This document shows positions 35,474-49,094 of a stretch of DNA of 64,000 bases, piece by piece. The notes beneath the pieces were generated by a model. That model was not told the origin of the DNA. It made no database searches and saw only the letters and a program-made list of their open reading frames with translations. Source of the DNA: Leptospirillum sp. (GTDB lineage Bacteria; Nitrospirota; Leptospirillia; Leptospirillales; Leptospirillaceae); assembly GCA_027315205.1 (NCBI GenBank), contig DAHUYM010000004.1:40814-104813 (forward strand). Direction: 5' to 3'. Each line of letters opens with the position of its first letter. The first letter of the stretch is position 1. The translations under genes were made by a program, and so were the position numbers.

Positions 35474-37564
35474 CTACTCCGAACGGGTGGGGGCGGGCGG
35501 ATGGTCCGGATCTTCCGTTCGGGCGCGGAGCCGATTCCGTGCGTAGGCGTGCAGGGCGTTGATGAAGCCTGAATGGCTCCACGCCAATGGGGCGACGGAG
35601 AGCGGAGTTCCATCGATCGGGTCGAGCTGCTCGGGCATGACTCCGGAGGGGGCGCAATGCTTCATTCCCCAACGCAGGTGTTCCAGCCCCTTTTCGGTGG
35701 ATTCCTTCGTGTTCAGAGAAAAATAGCCTTGGGCCATCCAAAAAGTTCCGATGAACCAGGGGTTCCCCGGGATCTCTTCCTTTCCGGCCTTCTCGGACCG
35801 GTAGTAGAGGTCTCCCCCGTACCGGGCGTATCCCCCGACGGGAGTGGGAACCCTGAGCGTTTCCTCGAACCGGTTCAGCATGGACACGATAAGATGTCGC
35901 TCCTCCGGCTCTCCGGGGTCCAGAAAGCCGGTTTCGACAAGCGCCAGGGCACTGATGTCCGGCGTCTCGTCTCGTTCGACGATCTTTCCGTCCTCGATCC
36001 GTACCCCCCGGTAGAACAAGGCCCTGTCCGCATCCCACATCATTGTGAGGACCCCTTCCTTGATCTCGCTTGCCGCCTTGAGAAAGGACCGGCATAGCGC
36101 CGATTCCCCGAACGATCCAGAGAAGTACGCCGCGGCCAGGAGCCCCGCCCAGACGATGCCCGAGGTGTGAAGGAAGGTCCCGTGCCGTTCCTCCCAGAGG
36201 TCGTACGACGGGAGGGGCAGCCCCGTCGACAAGTCCCTGAAATCCCGGAGGAAGATGCCGGCGGGCTTGATGACTTTTTTGTAGAGCGGGGTGATGAACT
36301 CGAAGTCGCGGTCGACCTGGAAATGTTCCTTCAGGGTCCAAAGGACATATCCCGTCTCGTCTTCCTGGATCGGGAGCTGGAAAGTGCGGTTCAGGATCCA
36401 GGGGTGCCACGACGAGGCGAGGGACCCATCCAGGTTGAATTTGTGGAGGAAGTAGCCCCCGGGGCTGATGATCTCATAGCAGAACTTGAAGAAATCCCTG
36501 GAAACGGAATGGTACCCTCCCTGGGAGAAGGACAGTGCAATGTTGGCGCCGTCCCGTGGCCAGAGGTACGCGTACGTGTCGCGCGCGAGAAAGAGACTGT
36601 CGGAGTCGATGCTGGCCACGCTGGCTCCGTTCTTGGAGACGTGGGTCCTGAGGATCAGAAGGCTCCGGTCGTATGCTTTGCGGAATTCGTCTGGAATGTG
36701 GTAGCGCAACAGGTGGGCGCTGTCTTTTCTGGTGTCCTGGGTCAGGCTCGGTATGGGCGTCGTTCCCATGATCCGGTGGAAACATTCCTGGTCGACCCAG
36801 AATTTCCAGAAATTGTGGGTCCGCTCGAGGAAGCTGGCCGGATGGCGTTCGGTGACGACCCGGATCAGGGTTTCCGTCTGGGGCCACGAATTTCCCACGG
36901 CCATCCAGACGTATACCGTCTGGGATTCTCCCGGGCCCAGGTTGAGGATCGTCCCGAAGGCTGAATCGACCGACCCCTGGGCGATGGGATTCTTCGACAG
37001 AACGCCGTCTTCAGCGTCCTTCCAGGTCCCTTCGTTTCCGGGAAGTTCTTTTCGTCCCGTGGCGTACATGTCTATCCCCGGGCCGTCTTCCGGATGGAGA
37101 AGGCTGAAGCTGAAATAAAAATTCTTCTTGTAGTGGGTCAGAGTTTTTTGGGTCGGATTGTAGGCGGCCGTGTCCCCGACTTCCGTTTCGCTGATGTGGA
37201 AGTCGAAACAGAAGAATATCCGTACCTCCCGCGGCGCGTCGGATTCGTTGGTGACGGTCAGTTCGCGGAGCCAGAGATTTTCGTAGAAATCGATCCCGTC
37301 CCGGGACACGAAAGAGAGTTTGAAGGCGTCCGAACGGCCCTTCACATTCGTGAGACTTGAATCGTCCTGGTATCTGAGGTCCAGCTTCCAGTTCCTTGTG
37401 TTGACCCAGGAGAGAACGCCGTCGACAAAGATCCCGAAACGGCAGGGATGTCCGATGGTGTGGTTTTCGGACCCGGCGTAAGGGTAGGTGATTTCGCGGA
37501 TCTGGTAGTGTTCGTCGAAACACAGGTAGAGGGAACCGTTTCCGATGGGCAGGTCCCGAGGCAT
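35474..37564 (-). CDS. GH15 glycoside hydrolase (glucoamylase-type), paralogue 1
   Basis: The 696-residue intracellular enzyme lacks a signal peptide. An N-terminal beta-sandwich domain (about 1-270) precedes an (alpha/alpha)6 barrel. The GH15 acid Glu is in SYDLWEERHG (about residue 456) and the base Glu in MPEQLDP (about 645); TYAYLWPRDGANIA is the substrate-binding RD motif. Likely removes glucose from starch, glycogen or related glucans; trehalase-like specificity cannot be excluded. It lies 22 bases downstream of hisS on the same strand and is paralogous to the gene at 39089. Confidence 0.88.
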   Translation of the reverse strand: MPRDLPIGNGSLYLCFDEHYQIREITYPYAGSENHTIGHPCRFGIFVDGVLSWVNTRNWKLDLRYQDDSSLTNVKGRSDAFKLSFVSRDGIDFYENLWLRELTVTNESDAPREVRIFFCFDFHISETEVGDTAAYNPTQKTLTHYKKNFYFSFSLLHPEDGPGIDMYATGRKELPGNEGTWKDAEDGVLSKNPIAQGSVDSAFGTILNLGPGESQTVYVWMAVGNSWPQTETLIRVVTERHPASFLERTHNFWKFWVDQECFHRIMGTTPIPSLTQDTRKDSAHLLRYHIPDEFRKAYDRSLLILRTHVSKNGASVASIDSDSLFLARDTYAYLWPRDGANIALSFSQGGYHSVSRDFFKFCYEIISPGGYFLHKFNLDGSLASSWHPWILNRTFQLPIQEDETGYVLWTLKEHFQVDRDFEFITPLYKKVIKPAGIFLRDFRDLSTGLPLPSYDLWEERHGTFLHTSGIVWAGLLAAAYFSGSFGESALCRSFLKAASEIKEGVLTMMWDADRALFYRGVRIEDGKIVERDETPDISALALVETGFLDPGEPEERHLIVSMLNRFEETLRVPTPVGGYARYGGDLYYRSEKAGKEEIPGNPWFIGTFWMAQGYFSLNTKESTEKGLEHLRWGMKHCAPSGVMPEQLDPIDGTPLSVAPLAWSHSGFINALHAYARNRLRARTEDPDHPPAPTRSE

Positions 37565-37586
37565 GCGGGTTCTCCGGGAAGGAGGG

Positions 37587-38897
37587 TCAAACGCTTCCGG
37601 AGTGTTCTTTCTCCTCCGGGAGAAGGGACATCCGGATGCGCCTGGCTATTTCCAAGGTGTCGCCAAGGGGAACGGAAACCTGCTCCCCTTTCACGAGGTC
37701 CTTGAGCTGTACGGTGTCCGATTCTACCTCGTCTTCACCGATAAAGGCGAGAAACCGGGAACGGTCGTGCTCCGCCTGACGGAACGCGGCCTTGATTTTC
37801 TGGTCGGTAAAGAGGCCGACCGCCGGGATTCCGGCCTCCCTGAGGGCCGTGACGAGACGCAGAGCCTTGGGACGGGCGAGAGGTGCGAGGGGGAACACGG
37901 TCACCCATATCGGTGGAAGACCCGCCCCGGGCAGCGTCCTCGCTGCCTCCCTGAGGAGCCAGAGCCGCTCGATCCCGGCCGCGAAGCCAACTCCCGGCAT
38001 GTCCGGTCCGCCCAGGTCCTTTGAAAGACCGTCGTATCGGCCTCCGGCGGCCCATGTGGATTGGGCGCCGAGAGCCCCGGAAGTGAATTCGAAGGTCGTT
38101 TCCGTATAGTAGTCGAGCCCCCTGACCAGGCGGGGCTCAGGGCGGTAGGGGATTTCCAGAACGTCGAGTTCCTCCCGGACCCGGTCGTAGTGTGCGCGTG
38201 ACCGGTCGCAGAGATAATCGGTGATCCGGGGGGCCTTTTCAAGGACGGGCTGGCACGCAGGGACCTTGCAATCGAGGACGCGAAACGGGTTCGTGCCCAT
38301 CCTCCGCTGGCAGGTCGGGCACAGCTCCCCGAAATGGTCCTTCAGGTAGCCGACGAGCGCCGTCCGGTAAGCGGGGCGGCACCGGGGACAGCCCATGTTG
38401 TTCAGGAGAAGCGTCCACTCCGGGATCCGAAACTGGACCGCCATCCGGTGGATGATCGCGATCAGGTCCACATCGTCGGACGGAGTGAGCGGCCCCAGGA
38501 TCTCCGCCCCGACCTGGTAGAACTGGCGAAGTCTGCCGGCCTGCGGACGTTCGTGCCGGAACATCGGTCCGCTGTAGAACAGGCGGGAGACCCGCGAGAT
38601 GTCCGCCAGTCGATGCTCGATCGCGGCGCGGAGAAGGGACGCCGTCCCTTCGGGCCGCAGGGCGAACGTTTCGCCCCCCTTGTCCTGGAAAGTGTACATC
38701 TCCTTTTCGACGATATCCGTCTCGCCCCCGATGGAACGGGTGAAAAGTGAGGCCGATTCGAAAAGGGGCAACAGAACTTTCTGGAACCCTCCCAGGAGAA
38801 GGATCTCTTCGGTTTCCCGGAGGATGCCCTCGAACCTCATTGCATCCGGAGGGATAATGTCCTTGACGCCCCGGGGGGCGCGAATCGGCTGGTTCAC
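37587..38897 (-). CDS. hisS: Histidine--tRNA ligase
   Basis: Charges tRNA-His. The 436-residue class II enzyme has motif 1 around IIPPDAMRFEGI, motif 2 FYSGPMFRHERPQAGR, histidine motif LVRGLDYYTETTFE and AAGGRYDGL, and an anticodon-binding C domain. An insertion has CPRC and CPTC pairs (residues about 170-215) that may bind zinc, as in some bacterial HisRS. It is followed directly by a GH15 gene. Confidence 0.95.
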   Translation of the reverse strand: MNQPIRAPRGVKDIIPPDAMRFEGILRETEEILLLGGFQKVLLPLFESASLFTRSIGGETDIVEKEMYTFQDKGGETFALRPEGTASLLRAAIEHRLADISRVSRLFYSGPMFRHERPQAGRLRQFYQVGAEILGPLTPSDDVDLIAIIHRMAVQFRIPEWTLLLNNMGCPRCRPAYRTALVGYLKDHFGELCPTCQRRMGTNPFRVLDCKVPACQPVLEKAPRITDYLCDRSRAHYDRVREELDVLEIPYRPEPRLVRGLDYYTETTFEFTSGALGAQSTWAAGGRYDGLSKDLGGPDMPGVGFAAGIERLWLLREAARTLPGAGLPPIWVTVFPLAPLARPKALRLVTALREAGIPAVGLFTDQKIKAAFRQAEHDRSRFLAFIGEDEVESDTVQLKDLVKGEQVSVPLGDTLEIARRIRMSLLPEEKEHSGSV

Positions 38898-39088
38898 GAC
38901 AATCCTTTCAGTCGGGGACGAAGGTGCGGGGGTCGGGCGCCCCTGTTCCGAATTTTTCCTTGTGAATCCCCGTGCGTTATATTAACGTCACGGCGGGAAC
39001 TCCGGCAACCGTCATCCCCATAATCCCCTCCACCGGACGTCCGCCTTCATCGGGCGCCCCGGTCGGGAAAGCCCTAACCAGGAGTCCC

Positions 39089-41065
39089 ATGGCCCGGTTC
39101 CTTCCGGTCACGAACGGCCGCCTTTTTGTCGGGTTCGACGAACATCACAGGATCCGCGAACTGACCTATCCCCATGTGGGCAAGGACAACCATGCGGGAT
39201 CCGCGGGATTCCGGATCGGCGCCCTTGTCGGGGGGAAGTTTCTCTGGGTGGGGGAATCTGACCAGGTTTCCCACAAATACCGGGACCGCACGATGACAGG
39301 GCAGGTCCGTTTCGAGTGGGAAGTCCCCATTTCCTGGTTGCTCGGTTTCGAGGATTGGGTCGACCTCGATCTGGATGTCTTTCTCCGGCGGGTCACGGTC
39401 ACGAACCGGATGAGCGCGCCTTCGGAAATCACCCTCTTTTTCCACCAGGACTTCACCATCCAGTATTCTGACATCGGAGATACCGCGCTCCACCTCCCGG
39501 AACCCGACGTCCTCGTCCATTACAAGGACAAACGGTATTTTCTGGCCGGGATCCTGGATTCCGGCCACGGCCAGGGACGAATCCGGGAGTTCGCATGCGG
39601 AAAAAAGCACGGGAGCCAGGAAGGGACCTGGAAAGATGCCGAAGACGGGCAGTTGAGCGGAAACCCGATCGCCCAGGGCGCGGTCGACTCGGTGTTCTCG
39701 GTTTCGCTCGGTCTGGCACCGGGGGAGTCGAAGTCGTTCACGTATGTCCTGGTATGCGGGGATTCGGAAAAGCGCGTGATCGACACGTTCAGGGAAATGG
39801 GGGAAAAGGGGGTCGAGCGATCGCTGACCCAGTCGGAAGGGTTTTGGAACTTCTGGATCGACTCCCATGTCCTTCCACTGGACCCACTTCCCGATTCCGC
39901 CCGCAAACTCTACGAACTGAGCCTCATCCTCCTCAGGACCCACTGGGATTCGCGGGGGGCGGTTGTGGCGGCCGTGGACTCGGAATCCCTGAACTACTCG
40001 CGTGACACCTATTCGTATCTCTGGCCGAGGGATGCCGCCATCGTCGCGCACGCCCTCGACCTGGCGGGGTTCGGAGACTTGACCCGGGACTTCTATTCCC
40101 TTCTCCCGTCGCTCCTTTCCGATCAGGGGTTTCTCCACCACAAGTACCACCCCAATCTTTCGATCGGTTCGTCCTGGCATCCCTTCGGACGTCCGGGCAC
40201 CCCACCGTATCCGATCCAGGCGGACGAGACAGCGATCCCGATCTGGGCTCTCTACCAGCACTTCGAACAGTACCGGGACCTGGACACGATCCGGCCCATC
40301 TATCACCATTTCGTGCTCCCGGCTGCCCGGTTCCTGTCGTCGTTTCGCGATAGGGGCACGGGCCTGCCGCTCCCCTCCTACGACCTCTGGGAAGAGAGGG
40401 GAGGTGTTGGAACCCACACCGCGGCCAGCGTTTTCGCGGGTCTTTCCGCTGCCGCGGCGTTTGCGGACGGTTTCGGAGACAGGACCGAACGGGACCTTTT
40501 CCGGACGGCCGCCGCGGAGGTCAGGCAAGGCATTCTGTCCCACCTGTACGACACGGAGTCCGGGGTGTTCCTGAGGGGGCTCGTCCTCGATAGCTCGGGA
40601 GATCTTTTCGGAGATGCGACCCCGGATGCCGCGGTATCTTCCCTTTTTCTCTTCCATGTGCTTCCCGAACAGGATATCAGGCTGACCCGAACGATGGACT
40701 GGCTCGAAAGGGAACTATGGGTGCCGGGTCCGATCGGGGGGATGGCCCGCTACCGGAACGACTCGTATTACCAGCAGGATTCCTCCGTCCCGGGAAACCC
40801 CTGGGTCATTGCCACCCTCTGGCTTCTCCAATGGAAGATCGCGACGACACCCTCTCCCCACTCGAATTCCCAGATCCGGTCGCTCGTCGACTGGGTCCTG
40901 GATCGCGCCGGAGAGAGCGGAATGCTTCCCGAGCAGGTCCATCCGGAGACCGGTGCCCGACTTTCCGTTTCCCCGCTCGCATGGAGCCATGCAGAATGGG
41001 TCATCGCCGTGTCGCATCTGGCACTCCACCGGGCTCCCCGGCCCCACCCCTGGGACGAGCCCTAG
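39089..41065 (+). CDS. GH15 glycoside hydrolase (glucoamylase-type), paralogue 2
   Basis: From ATG 39089 (AGGAG upstream) the product has 658 residues, and its start ARFLPVTNGRLFVGFDEHH aligns with residues 2-20 of paralogue 1; the frame extends to 38972 but that N terminus has no counterpart. Catalytic Glu residues lie in SYDLWEERGG (about 433) and LPEQVHPE (about 614), with YSYLWPRDAAIVA as the RD motif. Probably an intracellular glucan hydrolase. It is divergent from hisS, so the two paralogues face outward around it. Confidence 0.88.
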   Translation: MARFLPVTNGRLFVGFDEHHRIRELTYPHVGKDNHAGSAGFRIGALVGGKFLWVGESDQVSHKYRDRTMTGQVRFEWEVPISWLLGFEDWVDLDLDVFLRRVTVTNRMSAPSEITLFFHQDFTIQYSDIGDTALHLPEPDVLVHYKDKRYFLAGILDSGHGQGRIREFACGKKHGSQEGTWKDAEDGQLSGNPIAQGAVDSVFSVSLGLAPGESKSFTYVLVCGDSEKRVIDTFREMGEKGVERSLTQSEGFWNFWIDSHVLPLDPLPDSARKLYELSLILLRTHWDSRGAVVAAVDSESLNYSRDTYSYLWPRDAAIVAHALDLAGFGDLTRDFYSLLPSLLSDQGFLHHKYHPNLSIGSSWHPFGRPGTPPYPIQADETAIPIWALYQHFEQYRDLDTIRPIYHHFVLPAARFLSSFRDRGTGLPLPSYDLWEERGGVGTHTAASVFAGLSAAAAFADGFGDRTERDLFRTAAAEVRQGILSHLYDTESGVFLRGLVLDSSGDLFGDATPDAAVSSLFLFHVLPEQDIRLTRTMDWLERELWVPGPIGGMARYRNDSYYQQDSSVPGNPWVIATLWLLQWKIATTPSPHSNSQIRSLVDWVLDRAGESGMLPEQVHPETGARLSVSPLAWSHAEWVIAVSHLALHRAPRPHPWDEP

Positions 41066-41110
41066 GATCCGGACGACCCCCTCCACCGGCACTGGATAAT
41101 AGCGCCTGAA

Positions 41111-41139
41111 TTGAACCGGAGAGGCCCGTTTGATATGAT
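41111..41139 (+). promoter_or_regulatory. Putative promoter of the lepA-plsY gene run
   Basis: TTGAAC (41111-41116), 17-base spacer, TATGAT (41134-41139), 31 bases before the lepA start. Four and five of six consensus positions match. Confidence 0.55.
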
Positions 41140-41169
41140 TGAGCGATATTTATTGGAAGGGGAGGATTT

Positions 41170-42999
41170 TTGAGTTTTCCGATCGAAAGGATTCGAAATT
41201 TCTGCATCATTGCCCATATCGATCATGGCAAATCGACGCTGGCAGACCGGCTTCTCGAGAGGACAGGTTCGGTTACGGAGCGCGAATCCCGCGACCAGCT
41301 CCTGGATGCCATGGACCTTGAACGGGAACGGGGCATCACGATCAAGGCCCACACCGTCCGTCTTGTTTACAAGGCGAAGGACGGTCTCGAGTACCTTCTG
41401 AACCTGATCGACACCCCGGGACACGTCGATTTCACATACGAGGTTTCCAGGAGCCTCGCCGCCTGCGAGGGCGCACTCCTCGTGGTGGACGCATCCCAGG
41501 GTGTCGAGGCCCAGACCATCGCCAACGCTTACCTGGCTCTCGAGAACAACGTCCACATGATCCCGGTGATCAACAAGATCGATTTGCCCGGTGCCGATAT
41601 CGAAAAAACCCGGGAGCAGATCGAAGATGCCGTCGGACTGAACAGCGCGGAAGCCCTCCTGATTTCTGCCAAGGAAGGCATCGGGGTCGAGGACGTCCTT
41701 GAGGCGATCGTCCATCGGGTTCCACCTCCCAAGGGGGCGGCCGCGAAACCGTTGAAAGGCCTTCTTTTCGATTCCTGGTTCGATCCGTTCCAGGGAGCAG
41801 TTATCCTGGTACGCGTGTTCGATGGGACACTCTCGCTCGGAATGCGGTTTAGACTGTTTTCGACCGGAAAGGGGCACGAAATCCTCGAGATCGGGGCGCA
41901 TACGCCGAAAAAGGTCCTCCTGCAATCGCTCGGTCCCGGGGAAGTCGGCTATGTCGTTTCGGGAATCAAGTCGGTCCGGGAAACCCGGATCGGCGACACG
42001 CTCGTCCTCGAAAACGATCCCGATCCCAAGCCGTTCCCGGGTTTTCACGAAGCCAAGCCGATGGTGTTCTGCGGGCTGTTTCCCACGGAAACCGAACAGT
42101 ACGACGACATGAAGGAAGCGCTCGAAAAGCTCCGGTTGAACGATGCGTCGTTCACGTTCGAGATGGAAACTTCGCTGGCCCTTGGATTCGGGTTCCGGTG
42201 CGGATTCCTCGGTCTTCTCCACATGGAGATCATCCAGGAACGCCTCGAGCGGGAATTCCAGCTGAGCCTGATCAGTACGGCCCCCACTGTGGTTTACAAG
42301 ATTCTTCTCCTGGGCGGGGACGGGCGCGAAATCCAGGTGGTCAATCCCGCCGAGCTTCCTCCTCCCAACAAGATCGACGAGATGTTCGAGCCGTTCATTC
42401 TGGGAACGCTTCTCCTGCCCGCCGAATACCTGGGGTCGGTCATGGCATTGTGCCAGGAAAAACGGGCGATCCAGAAGGATCTTCATTACCTGGATTCCCG
42501 GAGGATCTCGATCCAGTACGAAATGCCCCTGAACGAAATCGTCCTGGATTTTTACGATCGCCTGAAGTCCCTTACCAGGGGTTATGCCTCTTTTGATTAC
42601 GAATGGATGGGATACCGCCCGTCCTCCCTCGTCAAGGTCGACATCCTCGTCAACGGGGAACAGGTGGATGCCCTGTCCTTCATCGTGCATTCCGACAAAG
42701 CCTACAACCGTGCAAGGCTCCTGGTGGAAAAGCTGAAGGAAGTGATTCCCCGGCAGATGTTCGAGGTCGCCCTCCAGGCGGCGATCGGATCGAAAGTGAT
42801 CGCCCGCGAGACGATCGGGGCGATGCGTAAAAACGTACTGGCAAAATGCTACGGTGGAGACATCACCCGCAAGAGGAAGCTCCTCGAGAAACAGAAGGAA
42901 GGCAAGAAGCGCATGAAGCAGATCGGCCGCGTGGAGGTTCCTCAGGAAGCGTTCATGGCCGTTCTGAAGGTCTCGGATACGGGTCGGGACAGCGGATGA
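41170..42999 (+). CDS. lepA: Elongation factor 4 (LepA)
   Basis: A translation GTPase that remodels stalled or misassembled ribosomes. The 609 residues are typical. G motifs: [24 protein letters not shown] and NKIDLP; the C-terminal domain contains [20 protein letters not shown], diagnostic of LepA. The start is TTG with GGAGG upstream. First gene of the downstream series, and the common companion of lepB, as here. Confidence 0.96.
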   Translation: MSFPIERIRNFCIIAHIDHGKSTLADRLLERTGSVTERESRDQLLDAMDLERERGITIKAHTVRLVYKAKDGLEYLLNLIDTPGHVDFTYEVSRSLAACEGALLVVDASQGVEAQTIANAYLALENNVHMIPVINKIDLPGADIEKTREQIEDAVGLNSAEALLISAKEGIGVEDVLEAIVHRVPPPKGAAAKPLKGLLFDSWFDPFQGAVILVRVFDGTLSLGMRFRLFSTGKGHEILEIGAHTPKKVLLQSLGPGEVGYVVSGIKSVRETRIGDTLVLENDPDPKPFPGFHEAKPMVFCGLFPTETEQYDDMKEALEKLRLNDASFTFEMETSLALGFGFRCGFLGLLHMEIIQERLEREFQLSLISTAPTVVYKILLLGGDGREIQVVNPAELPPPNKIDEMFEPFILGTLLLPAEYLGSVMALCQEKRAIQKDLHYLDSRRISIQYEMPLNEIVLDFYDRLKSLTRGYASFDYEWMGYRPSSLVKVDILVNGEQVDALSFIVHSDKAYNRARLLVEKLKEVIPRQMFEVALQAAIGSKVIARETIGAMRKNVLAKCYGGDITRKRKLLEKQKEGKKRMKQIGRVEVPQEAFMAVLKVSDTGRDSG

Positions 43000-43037
43000 T
43001 ACCGAAGACCTGATCCGAAAAGGGGAAAGAGAATTGT

Positions 43038-43685
43038 TTGAGAACGCCTAATGAAGTCGACAAACTGAAAGCGGAAGAAATCCCGTCTCCGAAGAGCCTC
43101 GTGAGAGAATTGGCGGAAGGGCTGGTCACCGCCGTTCTTGTCGCCTTCGTGCTCAAGCTCTTCATCATCCAGGCGTTCCGGATCCCTTCCGGCTCCATGA
43201 TCCCGACCCTGGACGTGGGGGACCAGATACTCGTATACAAACTGGCGTTCGGTATCAGGAGCCCGCTCGGGGACCATTACTGGATCCGCTTTCACGATCC
43301 GTCCCGGGGGGACGTGGTGGTTTTCCGGTACCCCAAGGACGAGACCAAGGATTTCATCAAGCGGGTGATCGGGCTTCCCGGGGACCATGTCGCCGTCAGG
43401 AACAAGATCGTGTATATAAACGGGAAGCCCCTGACGGAACATTACGTCCAATATATCCAGCCGCTCGACTTCGACCAGGGAGTTCGGGACAACATGCCGG
43501 ACACGGTCGTTCCCCCGGGCCAGTTCTTTGTGATGGGGGACAACCGGGACGACAGCTACGATTCCCGGTTCTGGGGGTTCGTCGACCGGCGAAAGATCCT
43601 GGGAAAAGCTATGCTGGTCTACTGGTCATGGAACACAGTCGGAAAATCTATACGGTTCGACCGGATCGGAAAGAGAATCCACTGA
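43038..43685 (+). CDS. lepB: Signal peptidase I
   Basis: Cleaves signal peptides at the outer face of the inner membrane. The 215-residue protein has one N-terminal transmembrane helix (about 27-47), catalytic Ser52 in PSGSMIPTL and Lys near 108 in FIKRVIGLPGD, and FFVMGDNRDDSYDSR. The start is TTG preceded by AGGGGA. It follows lepA and precedes LPS genes, so envelope assembly genes are grouped. Confidence 0.94.
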   Translation: MRTPNEVDKLKAEEIPSPKSLVRELAEGLVTAVLVAFVLKLFIIQAFRIPSGSMIPTLDVGDQILVYKLAFGIRSPLGDHYWIRFHDPSRGDVVVFRYPKDETKDFIKRVIGLPGDHVAVRNKIVYINGKPLTEHYVQYIQPLDFDQGVRDNMPDTVVPPGQFFVMGDNRDDSYDSRFWGFVDRRKILGKAMLVYWSWNTVGKSIRFDRIGKRIH

Positions 43686-43704
43686 TCGCTGGGGGGAAAA
43701 GTCT

Positions 43705-44759
43705 ATGAGCCAGGTGACCCTTGATCGGCTGCTCGAAGTTCTGGAAAGGATGGCCGGAAACCGTGTCGTCGTGGTCGGCGATTCCATCCTCGATCGGTAT
43801 ATCTGGGGCAAAGTGAGCCGCGTGTCGCCCGAAGCGCCCGTGCCCGTGGTCAACGTGACCCACGAATCCGCCCGACTGGGAGGAGCCTGCAACGTCGTCC
43901 ACAATGTCCAGCGCCTGGGTGGGCGGGCATCTATCGTGAGCGTCGTGGGAGAGGACTCTCAGGGAGAATGCCTTCTCCGGGAACTGAAGCAGGAAGGCGT
44001 GGACGTGTCCGGGATGGTCGTCCACGGGGGTCGCCCGACCACGACAAAGTCGCGGGTCGTCGCCCACAGCCAGCAACTCCTGCGTTTCGACCAGGAGGAG
44101 AGGGGGGCGTTGCCCGCCGACGTCCAGGAAACGCTTCTCGGCAAGCTCGAAGGGCTGCTTGGCGGGGGAGGTGTTCTCCTGTTCTCCGATTATGCGAAGG
44201 GGGTGCTCTCTCCGGGGTTTGTTTCCGAAGCTTACCGGATGGCCAAGAAAGCCGGCATCCCCATTTTTGTGGATCCGAAAGTGGCATCGATCGAGAGCTT
44301 CCGGGGGGCGACCATCCTGACACCCAACAACCTCGAAGCATCGCAGGCCTCGGGCCTCGAAATCTCGGACGAAGCGTCCCTTATCGAGGCGGGGCAGCGA
44401 TTGATCTCCCGGTTGTCCTCGGAGTCCCTTCTGATCACCCGGGGGGAGGCGGGGATGACCCTGTTCGAAGCGGGGAATCCCCTGCATGTTTCCCACATTC
44501 CGGCAGTTGCCCAGGATGTATACGACGTGACCGGCGCGGGCGACACCGTCATCGCGACCATGTCTCTCTCCTATGCTTCAGGCGCCTCTTTCCTGGAAGC
44601 CGCGGTTCTCTCGAACCTCGCGGCCAGCGTTGTCGTCGGCATTGTCGGAACGGCAGCAATTTCCCGGGAAGACCTGCAGACCGTGCTCTGCAACTCGCCT
44701 TTCTTCGACCCTGCGAATGGTCGCTTCATTCCGGACGGTTTCAGGGCAAGGATGCGCCT

Positions 44760-44763
<4 letters not shown>
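43705..44763 (+). CDS. hldA: D-glycero-beta-D-manno-heptose-7-phosphate kinase
   Basis: The 352-residue PfkB-family kinase makes heptose-1,7-bisphosphate for the LPS inner core. It has VVVVGDSILDRYIWG at the N terminus, SPEAPVPVVN, and DVYDVTGAGDTVIATM with catalytic Asp. It is the stand-alone kinase domain (RfaE1) without the adenylyltransferase half found in HldE. It overlaps kdsB as ATGA. Confidence 0.9.
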
Positions 44764-48102
<3,339 letters not shown>

Positions 48103-48104
48103 AC

Positions 48105-49094
48105 ATGGATGCCTCCTGGCGGCTGGAGCAAGCCGGAAAAGTCCTCCGGGAAGAGGCTCAGGCGATACTCGGACTTCTGGAAACGCTGGGTTCCGATTTT
48201 TCCGATACGGTCGGGACGATTCTGGCCCGCCCGGGTAAGGTCGCCGTTACAGGGATGGGAAAATCGGGACATGTGGCGGGAAAAATCGCGGCGACCCTCG
48301 CCTCGACCGGGACCCCGGCGTTTTTCCTGCATCCCGGTGAGGCGATCCACGGCGACCTTGGCGTTTTGGACGACGGGGATACCATGCTGGCCCTTTCGAA
48401 GTCGGGGGAAACCCAGGAGATCCTGGATCTCATCCCGCTTCTTCGTCGGCTGGGGATACCGATCCTCGCGATGGTCTGTGACCGGGAGTCAACGCTGGCC
48501 AAGGAAGCCGACCACGTCTTGTGCCTCAACGTCGATCGGGAGACGGGACCCCTGGGATTGGCCCCCACATCCAGCACTACGGCGATGCTGGCGATGGGAG
48601 ACGCCCTCGCGATGGTTCTCCTGGAAGAGCGGGAGTTCGACGTACCCGATTTTGCCCAGCTTCACCCCGGTGGAATGCTCGGCCGCCGTTTCTACCTAAG
48701 GGTCCGGGAACTCATGCACGTCGGGGATGCATTGCCGGTCGTCGGTCCGGAAACGTCGCTCAGGCAGGCGATCATGGTGATGACGGCGAAAAAACTCGGT
48801 ATCGCGACCGTCTGCTCCGAAAACGGCGACCTCATGGGGATCCTCACCGACGGGGATTTGCGGCGCATTCTGGAACAGGTGGCCGATACGGGGGCGGCCG
48901 AAGCCGCCTTCCTCGGAACTCCCGTTTCCCGGTACATGACGACCCATCCCGTCGTCGTGTCAGGGGACATGCTGGCTTCCGAAGCCGTGGCCATCATGGA
49001 AACCCGGAAGATTTCCCATCTCGTCGTATCGAGCGGCGTACGACTCGAGGGGGTTCTCCATTTCCACGATTGCCTTAGGGCCAAGGTCGTGTAA
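48105..49094 (+). CDS. kdsD: Arabinose-5-phosphate isomerase
   Basis: Converts ribulose-5-phosphate to arabinose-5-phosphate for KdsA. The 329-residue protein has an SIS domain with TGMGKSGHVAGKIAATL and LSKSGETQEIL, then two CBS domains (about 205-329). Start is ATG 48105 after a G-rich site; the upstream frame to 47589 is antisense-like noise within kdsA. Its TAA overlaps the kdsC ATG. Confidence 0.93.
   Translation: MDASWRLEQAGKVLREEAQAILGLLETLGSDFSDTVGTILARPGKVAVTGMGKSGHVAGKIAATLASTGTPAFFLHPGEAIHGDLGVLDDGDTMLALSKSGETQEILDLIPLLRRLGIPILAMVCDRESTLAKEADHVLCLNVDRETGPLGLAPTSSTTAMLAMGDALAMVLLEEREFDVPDFAQLHPGGMLGRRFYLRVRELMHVGDALPVVGPETSLRQAIMVMTAKKLGIATVCSENGDLMGILTDGDLRRILEQVADTGAAEAAFLGTPVSRYMTTHPVVVSGDMLASEAVAIMETRKISHLVVSSGVRLEGVLHFHDCLRAKVV

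Noticed and set aside
39074-40657. 527-residue minus-strand frame over the GH15 gene
   Set aside because: Shadow of a gene with intact catalytic motifs.
41062-42690. 542-residue minus-strand frame over lepA
   Set aside because: Shadow of the GTPase gene.
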